Assembly: GCA_030248225.1 (NCBI GenBank)
Contig: JASANE010004971.1
Span: forward strand, 1-64,000
Direction of reading: 5' to 3'
Origin: Trileptium ribeirensis
Taxonomy: Eukaryota; Nematoda; Enoplea; Enoplida; Thoracostomopsidae
Length of the DNA: 64,000 nt
In this document: positions 36,041 through 46,935 of the stretch, one piece after another
How positions within the stretch are numbered: position 1 is the stretch's first letter
Layout: each line of letters begins with the position of its first letter
Made by a program: the position numbers and the translations under genes
Notes under the pieces: generated by a model
The model's database searches: none
Told to the model about the DNA's origin: nothing
The model's input: the letters and a program-made list of their open reading frames with translations, nothing else

Positions 36041-36380
36041 TAACAGATCTGTATAGAGAATAAATTCCGCTACAAAATGAGACCGATAACACCAATATAA
36101 CTAAAGCTTAAAGCGGTTACGGAGGTATTACCGTTTTCGTCCCGTGGGCCCGTTCAAAAACCCATTTTTACCCAATATTGCAACATAAATAATGACAATA
36201 GGAACACATCATGACAGTGCAGATAGGTATATAAAAATTAATTGCTCCACGAAATAAGACCAACAAGACCTGCATAGCTCGAGTGGTTACGGAAAAATTT
36301 AAGTTTTCGTATATTTTGTGTCTCTTGGGGCTATTGAAACATTTTTTGACCCAAACCCTACACACTAAAACTGCAACAAA
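36041..36380. repeat. Diverged tandem duplication, ~175-bp unit
   Basis: Units at 36041-36185 and 36216-36380 share CAGAT..GTATA, TGCTCCACGAAATAAGACC versus CGCTACAAAATGAGACC, GGTTACGGA, GTTTTCGT and a C-rich GGG-CATTTTT-ACCCAA end, then GCAAC. A third decayed unit may follow. Confidence 0.5.
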
Positions 36381-36813
36381 GCATTATAGATACTCTTATT
36401 TATAGGCTTATTTGCTCTAAAAATGAACCCCATTCGACTCAGATATTTGCATCCGCTGTCGAAACACAACAAACGTGATTTTTAGGCACCTTCTGAACCT
36501 AACTCGAGCCCCTTTGCTTCCATAATTTGGGGGTGTAGCAATCAGGCTTCGCGCCCAATTAATGGCGCAAATAGAGATTTGAAACTGCCAAATTAGCTGT
36601 CGCGTGAATCAATCCGCAAAGGTAAAGTTAAGTTATATGTACCTGAATATGTACCTGAACGCGTCCACACGTCAGGTGGCAAAATGTATGGTGGAAATCG
36701 AGGAATGTTGACCAACCACTGACCATGGACCCGTGACGCCTCATTGGAATGAAGCTGGTGTTGAGCGTGTCGTTGCGATTAAAATAGAAGGACACAATAT
36801 AACAGTATGGATG

Positions 36814-37850
36814 TTATAGATCAGGTAAGGAACCACTGGAGTGCAGCTGACGCTTAAAGGATTTTAAATTTGCGGCATAAACTACGCTAGAGGGTAAGTT
36901 GTTCTATGCCCTGACCACCCGGTAGGGGAAGAAATTTCGGCGAAAGTCGTGAAACGGAGTATTCCGGATTTGTAGTTTTAGCAAATGACCACGTGTATGC
37001 TCGGATCCAGTTACAAAAAATTGTCCAAGATCCAAGTCGATTTCGTTGTTTACAGTTTTGTAGAGGGTAATAAGATCACAGCGGAGTCTGCGTGTTTGTA
37101 AAGATTGGATGCCCAAATATCGAAGGCGGTCGGTGTATGTCATGTGTCGAATGTTAGGTAGCAATTTAGTTGCGTGGCGCTGAACCGATTCTACTAATTC
37201 AATGTCACGTGAGTAAAAAGGACACCAGATAACAGTCGCGTATTCTACTATTGGGCGGATTAGCGCCTTATATTGAGCTAACCATTTGCGGTTATCCCAA
37301 TATTGTACCGTTCGACTAAGCATACCGATGATGCGTCTAGCCTTTTGACAGACTGTAGTGCAATGTTTAGAGAACATAAAGTCTGCAGTCATAATTACGC
37401 CTAAGTCTTTTTCTTCTGTCGTTGGGTTTAAAAGGTTGTTCCCCAAATGATAGGCGGCACGGGGGTTGCGCTGACCACAGTGTATAATTGCACATTTATC
37501 GATGTTGAACTCTAGTTGCCACATTGACGACCAAGCATTTAAACCATTTAAGTCAAATTGAAAATCATCAATGGAGAAGAAACGATGCATTGATCGTGGG
37601 ATACGGCGCGCCATACGGATGTCATCAATAGCGAACAGGAAGTGTACTCATCTAAATCGTTTACGTATATCAGAAAAAGAAGGGGCCCCAAAACGGTCCC
37701 TTGCGGGACGCCGCTTTTAACTGGTACGTAATCAGACGAAGTGCCGTTAATAATAACTCGTTGCTTTCTATTTTGTAAAAAGGATGCTATCCATTTTATG
37801 CGTGCCACCCTAACAAAATCCAACAACAGACATTGTCAAATTCGCTAACT
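36814..37850 (-). pseudogene. CR1/jockey-like LINE reverse transcriptase, 5'-truncated
   Basis: Minus strand: 37548-37826 has [20 protein letters not shown] and [20 protein letters not shown]. The motif C region reads [10 protein letters not shown] after a frame change (expected FADD). 36904-37614 carries WQLEFNIDKCAIIHCGQRNP, LGVIMTADFMFSKHC and YATVIWCPFYSRDIELVESV. A TAG interrupts the conserved AWNNLPSSVV motif where Trp is expected, after which the frame runs to a TAA at 36814-36816. Sequence upstream of about 37850 is no longer recognisable. Confidence 0.82.
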
Positions 37851-38284
37851 ACGCGGTTAGTAAGAATTCTTCGCTTCACTTGTCCCACCCACTACACTCT
37901 ATATACTTCATCTAACAGTAAAGCTGTATTTTATACCGACTTTGTTTCAAGGTAGCAAGAAGCGACGGTCATTTTTTGGGCAATATAGATAATATATATA
38001 TATTCGCTGAAGCATTGGCAACTGAGTTCCCGGAGGTAACGGGATTTTAATTTAGCATGGAATTTTAACATGCACCAAAAATGCATTTTCTAATAGCGCG
38101 ACCGCAACAATTTTGGATGTGGTTAGTACTTAATTCACCAATAAATTTAACAAAAATAAATGAGAACAGATAAAGACAAATAAACTTTGTTGCAAATACT
38201 CAAAGTAACACAAATTGTGTCCATCCTTTATGATAGTAAACCCTCACATTCTAAGATGCGATGTTATAATTTGAATTTGGAAGC
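37851..38284. other. Unassigned sequence
   Basis: AT-rich, with a short TA run near 37990; nothing recognisable. Confidence 0.35.
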
Positions 38285-38460
38285 TCTGTTGTATAGGCTG
38301 GCTTCCCTAGTACGGGGCATTCAGGAATTTCGATCTCCCAGGGTTCTCCAGTTCATGCCCCCCGGCAAATTTTGGCCTGCACCTAGTTCATGCTCATGGT
38401 CCCCATATACAATCCTGCGTGAGCAAAAAATGCTAAATATTCTCTGATGTGTTAAAACAT
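38285..38460 (+). repeat. Dispersed repeat, copy 3 (partial)
   Basis: GGTTCTCCAGTTCATGCCCC and CCCGGCAAATTTTGGCC match the end of the repeat at 31590-31620. The remainder is diverged. Confidence 0.45.
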
Positions 38461-38689
38461 TCTAAATTTTGTCTATTTTGACTAAAAAATCGAAAAATAT
38501 TTTTCTGCGCGGCTAAAACCACTAAAATTTTCTTATTAGATACGTATCCAAAATTGCAACCAGTTGCTAATTTACAATCTTTGTACATTTTTTCAGTTAC
38601 ACTATTTATGGCTCCCGCAGTTTAGCTGATGCACCTCGGAGGTAAACAGGGGAATTGCACAACTTCAAATAAGAGATAGCAGGAAGAAT

Positions 38690-38800
38690 GCCGTTAATAT
38701 TGTAATCCAGAAGCACAGAAACATTGACCTACTATGGAATTCCACACATCAATAACACGGTTTCCAAAGAAATGAAATGCTAGATTACGGGAGGAACACA
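38690..38800 (-). pseudogene. Tiny LINE 3' remnant
   Basis: Minus-strand reading FHFFGNRVIDVWNSIVGQ resembles the 'FF..RV...WNSLP' C-terminal motif of CR1/jockey-type ORF2, as seen in the three larger copies. Only this motif is preserved. Confidence 0.4.
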
Positions 38801-38899
38801 GATTGCAAGCAATTTGTATGGATTGCTCATTGTCCATGTGCCTTCGAAATGCCAAACTTCCACAAATAGAAGCAAAAACCAAAAGAATGAATTGCTAGC

Positions 38900-39390
38900 T
38901 ATGTAATAATTGCATTATACTAGTGCACAACTGGATTGGTAAGGCAGTGGATTTTGGGCAATAATTGTGTATTTTTCTCGAATTTAGTGCATTAAAACGC
39001 CCAAGGGTAGTTAGGAATTTGTAGCTTAGCTCATCGCACAGTATTTTGACTATTAAATATGTAATTTAGAGAGACTTACACAGCGAAAAAATATTGAGGA
39101 TCAGCTCACGAATTGAGCTAAATATCCGGCATACTACTTGAACAGTCAGAAGAGACATACCTGCCTATTGAACATTTGGAGATTCATAATGTCCAACTGC
39201 ATTGAAGTGTGTACTATACAAAATGGCAACAGCACACATATAGCTCCAGCGGTTGCTGAGATGTTGCAATTTTATGTGTTTTGGGTCTCATGGACCATTT
39301 TAAATCTATATTTGTACCCGATCCCACAAAGTAACTGATGCCAACAGCATCAAATCATTGCTTTTACGGCGCGGCCAATGCAAGTTTAAG
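38900..39390. other. Unassigned sequence
   Basis: A 66-codon open frame (39138-39338) without recognisable motif; nothing else seen. Confidence 0.3.
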
Positions 39391-39394
39391 AGGC

Positions 39395-39512
39395 GAAAGT
39401 GAAATGCATGGCGTGCCCTTTTCGATATGCTAAACCTGCAGCGCCCGAAACGCCCACTCTAACTGTTCGTTTTTCTAACAATATAATGCCCCATCACTAA
39501 CAGTGGCATGGG
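39395..39512 (-). repeat. Decayed MITE-family fragment
   Basis: ATGCATGGCGTGCCCTTTTC and TAACTGTTCGTTTTTCTAAC then AATGCCCCATCAC align with the two flanks of the MITE copy at 40698-40897 with its middle missing. Confidence 0.5.
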
Positions 39513-39597
39513 ACGTTTGTCCAAATTGTTAATCTTGAAATAATAGCAGCCGCAGAAAAGGTGTTTTATAGTAATTAAATTCTTCCCTGTCAGCTTT

Positions 39598-39750
39598 AGG
39601 GGCCGGACGTTTATAACGTTTAGAAAAAAGAACAGCTTGAGCCGTATCCTCCCGACTTAGGCTTAGGTTGAGACATGGCATATAGCCTACCTTAGCTTTT
39701 AGGTTAAGACTAAAGCTTAGGCTTAGTATATCGAGGGCGACATCGTATGT
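39598..39750 (+). repeat. Decayed MITE-family copy with CTTAGG motifs
   Basis: AGGGGCCGGACGTTTATAAC then CCTCCCGACTTAGGCTTAGG correspond to 14878-14950 of copy 1. The CTTAGGCTTAG part is repeated again at about 39712. Confidence 0.55.
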
Positions 39751-40697
39751 ATTATACTTCGGTCCCTAAAGTTGACATTTGCCCCATATTCCATATGCTG
39801 ATCTCGCTTGGAAGTTATCTAATTTTATTGTTGAAGAAGGCATTGGCATACCAATTCGTAAATGGAAATTATCGGTTTAATTTGCGAATAAATGCGGTGT
39901 TAAATTTTACTCAAACTAAATCGGTTGCCGTTTTACTCCATTAGTCAAAGTAGGCGTTGTGGCCACACAGGATCCGGTGGTCTCAGACTTAACGCAGGAC
40001 TCTCGATTTGAGGATTCTAGTGATTAGTAACTTGGGGACGATGGTAGTCTTGCACAATAAATTTCAACCTATTTCAAGTTTTATTACTTTTATTTAAGCA
40101 TACGCGCTAGCGATTGGGGGCTTATATCCAAGGCCCTTGACGCGTCCGGACCAACATAACATATAAAACATATGACGCTTCCAATAACAATGGCCACCAT
40201 GATTGGTTTTCTAGGTTTTATTTCAAAACATTTACATTATAAGAATAAAAGCAGTAATGGTAACCCAGAATACTAGCAATAATAGAAGGCAATGACACAG
40301 CTCTACTCGGGGACGGGCAGACAGCGACCGCGAGCGTGGTGAATATAGCACAAGAAAACGACTATCCCTGGAAGTTCCAGTTTGGTGATGCTTAGCTCAG
40401 CTAAGGACCAGAAATGTGATATGATGTGCTTCGAAACTCGCTCAACATAGTGCGCGGCGTTACCACTAATCTACGCAAAGCTAGTTTCACTTTGTAGCGA
40501 TCTGTTTATAAATTTTGGGACACTGGGAATACAGCTTTTCTTGGACGGACAAAACTGAGCATAGGACCTAATTACCAACTCGCGCTAAAAATTAGTAAAG
40601 CAATACATAAGCGAATACAAAATTGCATGTATGGGTATATCGTACAACATATGGCACAGATCAGAATATATTGTACAATATACGGTACAGTCATCAT

Positions 40698-40897
40698 GGC
40701 CAAGGTAACCATGATAGGCTAAAAGTTAATGCATGGCGTGCCATTCTCGGTATAATAACCTGAGCCTTAGCCTAAACTTAGGTTCTTATAAAAGACATAC
40801 ACAAAGCCTAAGTTGGGAAGCTGCCTCCCGCCGAATCTCGGCTCTTAGCTATTCTCTTTCCAACAATAACGTATTGCCCCTCACGGTTACCTGGGCC
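40698..40897 (-). mobile_element. MITE with GGCC(C)AAGGTAACC-type termini, copy 2
   Basis: Left end GGCCAAGGTAACCATGA and opposite-strand right end GGCCCAGGTAACCGTGAGGG are inverted repeats. The core (TTCTTATAAAAGACATACAC, AGCCTAAGTTGGGAAGCTGC) is the reverse complement of 14863-15034. About 200 bp, non-coding. The open frame at 40733-41065 is a by-product. Confidence 0.75.
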
Positions 40898-40942
40898 GTA
40901 CGTCTGGTAGTACAGATAAATGCGTACAGACATCGGGCGATT

Positions 40943-41240
40943 TTGTCTCTTACGGCCGTACGTAAGAGATACAAATCTGTTAAGGCTGGCTGTATAGTAT
41001 TTTCGTTTTATCTATACATCTATAAAGTAATTTTGTATCTTATTTTCAATAGTAAGATATTTTAATCTCTTACAAACGACTGTAATATATTTCAAACTTT
41101 TACAGCTGTCTATAAGAGATTTTTGTTTTTTAGAGATTGCCACCACAGACAATAGTTTTTCAACTTTAGCTTTTAGCCGTATGAGATTAATCTTACGAAC
41201 AGTTATAAGAAGTTTTAGTTTGTAATGTATGAAATTTCTG
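40943..41240. repeat. Degenerate ~30-bp tandem array, about 9-10 units
   Basis: Successive units of the form TT(T)..TCTTAC..C.GTATA followed by (A)AGA.ATT: near 40943, 40973, 41004, 41035, 41064, 41094 and so on with increasing divergence. Starts 46 bp after the MITE end. Each unit contains an imperfect palindrome (TCTTAC...GTAAGA). Confidence 0.6.
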
Positions 41241-41933
41241 TATTAAAAATTCTGTTAGAGCGAACCATAAGAGACTTCAAAACCTTAAGTATAGCCATAA
41301 GAGACATTCGCTGCCAAAAATAAATACAACTTCCTAGACGAATATATAAACGTGCAACGTTTGCACGTCGGCCCATGTAAAATGTTGGAAATAAAATATA
41401 GAATTTGGCGGCGTAAATCGGCAGATGCCGCAAGGAATCGATAAAACACTACGCGTTTATCTGTGGGTTATATAGGATATTTACAGTTCGAAGTAGGTCG
41501 GCGTTCAACCTCCGACGTGAACATTTTAAGAATAGTTAGCAATATTCATGTCAGTCTATAATATTTTAATAGTAATTTTGATGAGTGTTTTAATAATAGA
41601 AATTTTGATTGATTCTGATTTAAAACATTGCTATCATCCGAGAACGTCTGGCTTTTGAGGTAAATAAGATAGGTAGGATGCCGATAACAAAGGAAAATTT
41701 AATCTAAAATCTCGACCTTCGACCCCGTTCTGCAGGTGCAGATATTTCGCAGCCGATTCTTCTTAAAAAGGAGTCAGAGGTTTACGTAGGAAAAAATCTG
41801 CAAGCTTTCTCGAACTTTTCCGAATAAATGCAGGACACAAGGTCAAAAATACGGGGAGACAGAAATTCATCATCGCTATCCGAAAATCCCAAAATACAAG
41901 TACAATTTTCGACGTCTGGTGTGACATCTCGAA

Positions 41934-42132
41934 ATGCTGAATAAGTTCAACTTCGGCAGCGCGGAGTTCTGTCGACTTTACAGACCAGCTCCTTTGCTTA
42001 GTTTATTATTTATCGTTTTCTTTCTCGCGGGTGTCCAACTCTACAGTGGTGCTGACTGGGACGTGGCTCAGCAGATCTCAAAGGATGGCATCAGCAGAGT
42101 GTCCTTGCCATCGGGCGGTGCTCCCAGCCGCT
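41934..42132 (+). CDS. Probable first coding exon, type II membrane protein
   Basis: Starts at an ATG with A at -3, preceded in frame by a TGA 9 bp upstream. Encodes 66 residues: a 21-residue cytosolic part (MLNKFNFGSAEFCRLYRPAP), a membrane helix (LLSLLFIVFFLAGVQLYSGA) and a Ser/Gly-containing stem, then ends at a strong donor AGCCGCT|GTAAGT (phase 1). Short tail, single anchor and stem are the layout of Golgi glycosyltransferases and sulfotransferases, but no catalytic domain is visible and I cannot name the gene. Base composition is more balanced than the AT-rich flanks. Confidence 0.55.
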
Positions 42133-45100
42133 GTAAGTGCGGGTGGGGGCCGTAGGGATAGGCTTTTCTTTCCCTCAAGGAATTATCCGACATAGGTAAC
42201 AAATCAATCATACGTATGCACCTTGGCCTATAAAATTTTATCGGTGAAAGTATCTAGATGTCCATTCGATTCGACTTGACTTCAGTCCGCCCTCCGGCAG
42301 GCCCGCCTTGACCCTGATTTTCTACGAAGAAGTATCGCTTCGAATAAGTTAATGTGGTCAAGTTCCCATTTGTGTGATTGAGAAAAAATTTACTAGCCGA
42401 AATCCTTCTAATTAACCGCGGGTTTAGGTAGATTCTAAAACTATTTGGACATAGTGGTCCCATGTTTTGCATTAATTATTGAGCCGAGTTCGGCACAGAG
42501 TATTTTCCCTGAGATGACCACGGTTACAATTTTGGAGAGACACAGGATTGGTTAAAATAAAAATTTGTTTTGAGTTCGCTGCTAGGCGGCTGCTTTAAAA
42601 ATTCGTAACTTAGCACAATATTCGGCGCTCATGCTGCCTTTGCAGTCGAACGAACTTCAGAAGGATGGAGGACATGTGCGCACACGGGCCCTGCCGAGTC
42701 CTCGGGCTGGGCGAAAATTTGTTATTCTCATCGTGAGTTAATTAAATTCGAAAAATAAGAAGAAGAACAAATTTCTAGGACTTGGGTTACTTGAGTTTAG
42801 AGAGTATCGTTCAAAAAGAAGTGTGCTTATGATACGTTTCATCTTTTTCTTTTTGCATCTTGACGGGCTTTTGTGTTGCTCTTGGGTTCTATTTTCGTGT
42901 GTTATATGTATTCATGTATGCATGAAACACGCCCGTTAGTACAATAAGATCGATCAGATTTCTGTCCCTAATCCTAAGTGATGGCTTTTCAAAATCGATT
43001 TAAGAGAATATCGTAAGATTGAGTTTCGAATAAGAATTATAATAGAATAGGATAATTAAGGCAAATTTAACAGCCGCTTTCGAACCAAATTTATCTCCGG
43101 TTTCAGTAACTCTAGTCAATAAATATAACCAAGAGCCACGCTGTAGCGTCGAGAAATTAGTCGTGTATTTCCTGAGCTGCAAACCAGTAGCAGCTTTAAC
43201 ACGCCGTCTTTCTGGCCATACATTCGGGCAAAGTAATATTAAATTTACCCAGATTTTAGTAAACGTCGGCTCACCGGCTGGGGACTGAGTATCAAAACGT
43301 AGCTTTTTCTCACATTAAATGACACTACCAGGAATTAGTTTTAGTCAACATTTTAGTCTTAACAATCGGACACCCTAGTTAGGGACAAAATACATCGTAT
43401 AGTATGCGCCCCCTACGTTTGAAATTTAGACCCGATCTGCGAAAAGTTTGTCCTCAGATCGGGCTAGATCAAAACTCCTTTGAATTTTTATGGTGACTGG
43501 GTCGCTGTGTTTTGATGGATTGTGTTTTGCCAACACGGCCCTTTAGCCTTTCAGTTAGCATCTGCATATATATACTTCGGATTTAGATTCAGTTTCACAG
43601 GAATTTTCCTCTCTCTCTCTGCATAGGTAGATATATATTCAGTCATCGGCAGGACGACTGATGCGCTCACGCTCGGTTAGGTATCCCCAACGCTCTTGAA
43701 GCATAAAAATTACGAGTGTTGGTGCAACACGCCTCTCAATGGAAACGCCGCCCACGATAACAGCACAACACACGACGACAGCAAAGGAAAATAGAAATCA
43801 AGTCGAACAAAATTTAGAAATTAAGATGCAAATCGCAGGACGAAGAATAGGTTCGGACAGGGCTGTGATGGAATCGGAGGCGTGATGGAAGCCAATTAAA
43901 GAGGATTCAGCAAGTTAAAGTCCGCTAGACATGATTTCTAGGGAAATGCAAAAGTGTGCAAATCCGAGCCAGTTTTGGGCACGTCCCTTGCCCCGTAGAT
44001 AAATGCAGCATCCGACCCCAGAGCTTAATGTGGAGTGTGGCTACGGGACAGTTGCACAAGCTAATTAGACCCTTTGTAGACAGCAAAATTGGTCGTCAGT
44101 GGGGCGCTGAAAATGATATAAATCCGCCTACCAAAATTGGTAGCCAAATCTTCGGTTGGGTGAACAGTTAAAAATGCTTGGAATGATGTTGCCAGCTGTT
44201 ATAGCATAGTTTGGCAGATTGTCTACTACCAAAATGTTTCTTTTATTGTCTTATTGCAGGTAAATGGAATATTGCGATATTAGCATCAACTAATGGTACA
44301 ACTATTACTCGTAATTGTAATGACCCACAGGATTGCTCCAAAATTTGCAATAACACCAACTATTACTACAGCAACTTCTGTCCGTTTTTGACAATAATCT
44401 GTACAATCATTACAAAAACCGCGCAACTGCCGGCAATATTGCAGCAACTTTGTAACGATAACACGTACTTTTGAGGAGTTTTTCAAAAAATATTTTGTAG
44501 AATAATCATGCGCGTACACGCTAAACAATTCATAGATATTCTGTCGACGCTGCACTCAAGTAAGAAGCACTCCAATAAAGAATAGTCCCAAGTTCGGCGT
44601 TCCGAAATTACAACTATGACCAAAAATTAACAACGCTATATATAACCAAAATTGTAATGGTTAGTTTTTCATAAAATAGTACAAAACAATTTCGTAGAAA
44701 GACGATTTAATGAAGAATTTTGCATGCACTCAGTAATAGAGCGTTAAATTAACATTACAATATTTATACACTTGAGTGACTTTTGGATATGTTCTGGTGC
44801 ATACAAATACTATTCAATATATTATATGTGATCCACCAAATTTTATTCGTTCAACTGTAATATATAACAGAGTTATGGCACTTTTAGTTTGCAGCTTCCT
44901 TACATTATCTTTATTGCAAACGTAAAATTATTATGCTACAGCAGATATCGCAATAGTTTTCAGGGTTTCTTAAAAAGATATCTGTGATGTTCACAATCGA
45001 CACTATAATAAGCCGCCACACTTTCAATTATATATAATACAAAATTTCGAGCTAGATAAATATTTTGAACACATTAGTTCGTGTTGCAGCGCCGCAATTT

Positions 45101-45460
45101 CGTGCGTATAAATATTAACAATTTTTTTAATTTAAGCTTAGCAATATATACTCTCCTTTTAAAAATAAATGTAGCTATTGCTATTTTTTTACTTTATTTT
45201 TGACGCGGGTTGTTTTCAGCTCGACATAGCACCATTTTGAGTTTTTAACCTGTAGTAACTTCGTACAACGATTATATACAATAATACTGTAGCGTTCAGT
45301 ATTTTAGTAATGGTCAATTGAATTATCACTTATTTGTTTTAGCAAATTTCATCATGTTGGCTGTGACTTCAAAATTCTAGTTCAGCACCAAACTATAGAA
45401 TTTGACGAATTCAAAGGTTTATAGATGCCATTTTACACAAGTTGTATAATTCAATTGTAT
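42133..45460. other. Presumed intron or intergenic sequence
   Basis: No further exon recognised. Contains a perfect 9-bp inverted repeat at 43431-43463 and a short CT run near 43610. Small open frames at 43956 and 44211 carry no motif. Confidence 0.35.
43431..43463. repeat. Perfect short hairpin
   Basis: CCCGATCTG and CAGATCGGG are exact inverted repeats separated by 15 nt. No known function in this context. Confidence 0.6.
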
Positions 45461-45819
45461 ATCATACATGCTTACGGTCCGAGGTCAAAGGGGTTGGGGT
45501 CGGCAAGGAAGGTCGTCTCAGGGAAAATTAGAGGATCTCGTGGGTGGGGGTGCCGAAAAAAGTTCATGACCTTCCCCTCTCCGAGGACCTATTTGTGCCA
45601 ATTTTACCCTCAATTTTGATCGTATTTATGACAATTTCTATTAAAATTGTCCGCACAAATTGGTTGTGGGGGGAGGGGTAGGGGTACGGTTGTGCCCTCA
45701 TAGACAAGGTCCTAGGGTAAATAGTCTGAGGCCTCAGGGGAAGCCGCGAATCATGGATACCACTACCCGGGTACGGTGGGACCCGGCGTCGGGTACACGA
45801 CATGTCATTACCTTTTTGT

Positions 45820-46935
45820 TGAATAGAGACGAATTCACACCGCTAGATGCTGAATGTTGTTTTTATAAGGTGGCGTCACTTTTAAAGCGTCACAAATCTT
45901 TGCCTACGATACAATAATTATCGTAAAGCCGAGATTTTGCCAGCTTTGCTTCTGTTGGTTGCTATTATGCGTCTTTCACGCAGAAGTGCGTGCACGAATT
46001 GCACATCATAGACACGTCGTGCAACGATTGCACGCAAAATAAAGACAACATCTTTCCATTGCCCGCAAAATGCTAATAACGTTTATTTTACGTGCAATCG
46101 TTGCACGCAAAATATCTACGGTGTGCAGATCGTGCACGCACTTCTGTGTGAAAGACGCATTATCTCTGTTACTCTTAATTTGTTAAGTAGAGACTAATCC
46201 ACAACGCTACATGCTGAATGTTATTTTTATAGGATGTCTTCATACTTACATTTTTTGTCAACTTTTTGTTTAATAACAATAAATTATCGGAAAGCCGATG
46301 TTTTGCAAACTTAGCTTCTGTTAGTTACTATTACCTCTGTTACTAGCAGATTATTAAGTCGAGATCATTCCCCAGCGCTAGATGCTGAATGTTATTTTTA
46401 TGCAATATCGTCACATTGATGGTGTTGGTTTTTATGTCACAAATTTTCGCTTTCCATACAAAACTGCTGGAAAGACGACACTCTGCCAGCTTTGCTTCTG
46501 CTTGTTACTATTATCTGTGTTACTCACAGGTTGTTAAGTAGAGACTAATGTCCAGCACTAGATGCTGAATATTATTTTTATAAGATGTGTTCACTTTTGT
46601 CATAAACTTTTGCTTACCATACAATAAATTATCGGAAAGCCGACAATTTGTTATCTTGGGTTCCGCTAGTTGCTATTATCTGTGTTACTAACAGGTTCTT
46701 AAATAGAGACAAACCCCAGCGAATGCCGAATATTAGTTGTATAAAATGCATTCACTTTTCAGAAGTAAGTTTGTGCTCACATTTTTAAGCAACAATAAGT
46801 TAACGGGAAACCAAACTCTTACTGGGTTTCTGACTGTGAGCTGCTGTTAGAACTTTTAATTGAAAGTTCTTTAGTACAGACTAAATTAGTACGCTATCGG
46901 TTGAGTGTTATTTTCATACAATAGGTTCAATTGGG
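45820..46935. repeat. Satellite, ~175-bp period, about 6 units
   Basis: Units anchored on the phrase CGCTAGATGCTGAATGTTAT recur near 45846, 46209, 46380, 46560, 46726 and 46900 (steps 171, 180, 166, 174 between the last five), decaying to the right. Each also carries AATTATCGGAAAGCCGA, GCCAGCTTTGCTTCTG, TACTATTATCTGTGTTACT and GTTAAGTAGAGACTAA. The first step is 363 bp because a 190-bp MITE plus a 5-bp duplicated target sits inside that unit. Confidence 0.85.
45969..46158. mobile_element. 190-bp foldback MITE with 5-bp target duplication
   Basis: Begins GCGTCTTTCACGCAGAAGTG and ends with its inverse; the terminal inverted repeats are 29 bp with one mismatch. Flanked on both sides by ATTAT (45964-45968 and 46159-46163), which occurs once at the same place in the other satellite units. 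An inner inverted repeat (CGTGCAACGATTGCACG and its inverse) makes almost the whole element foldable. Non-coding; superfamily not assigned. Confidence 0.92.

Noticed and set aside
43431..43463. Bacterial-type terminator hairpin
   Set aside because: The stem lacks a following T-run and the context is eukaryotic.
45820..46935. CRISPR-like array
   Set aside because: Units are ~175 bp and wholly repeated without unique spacers; this is satellite DNA.
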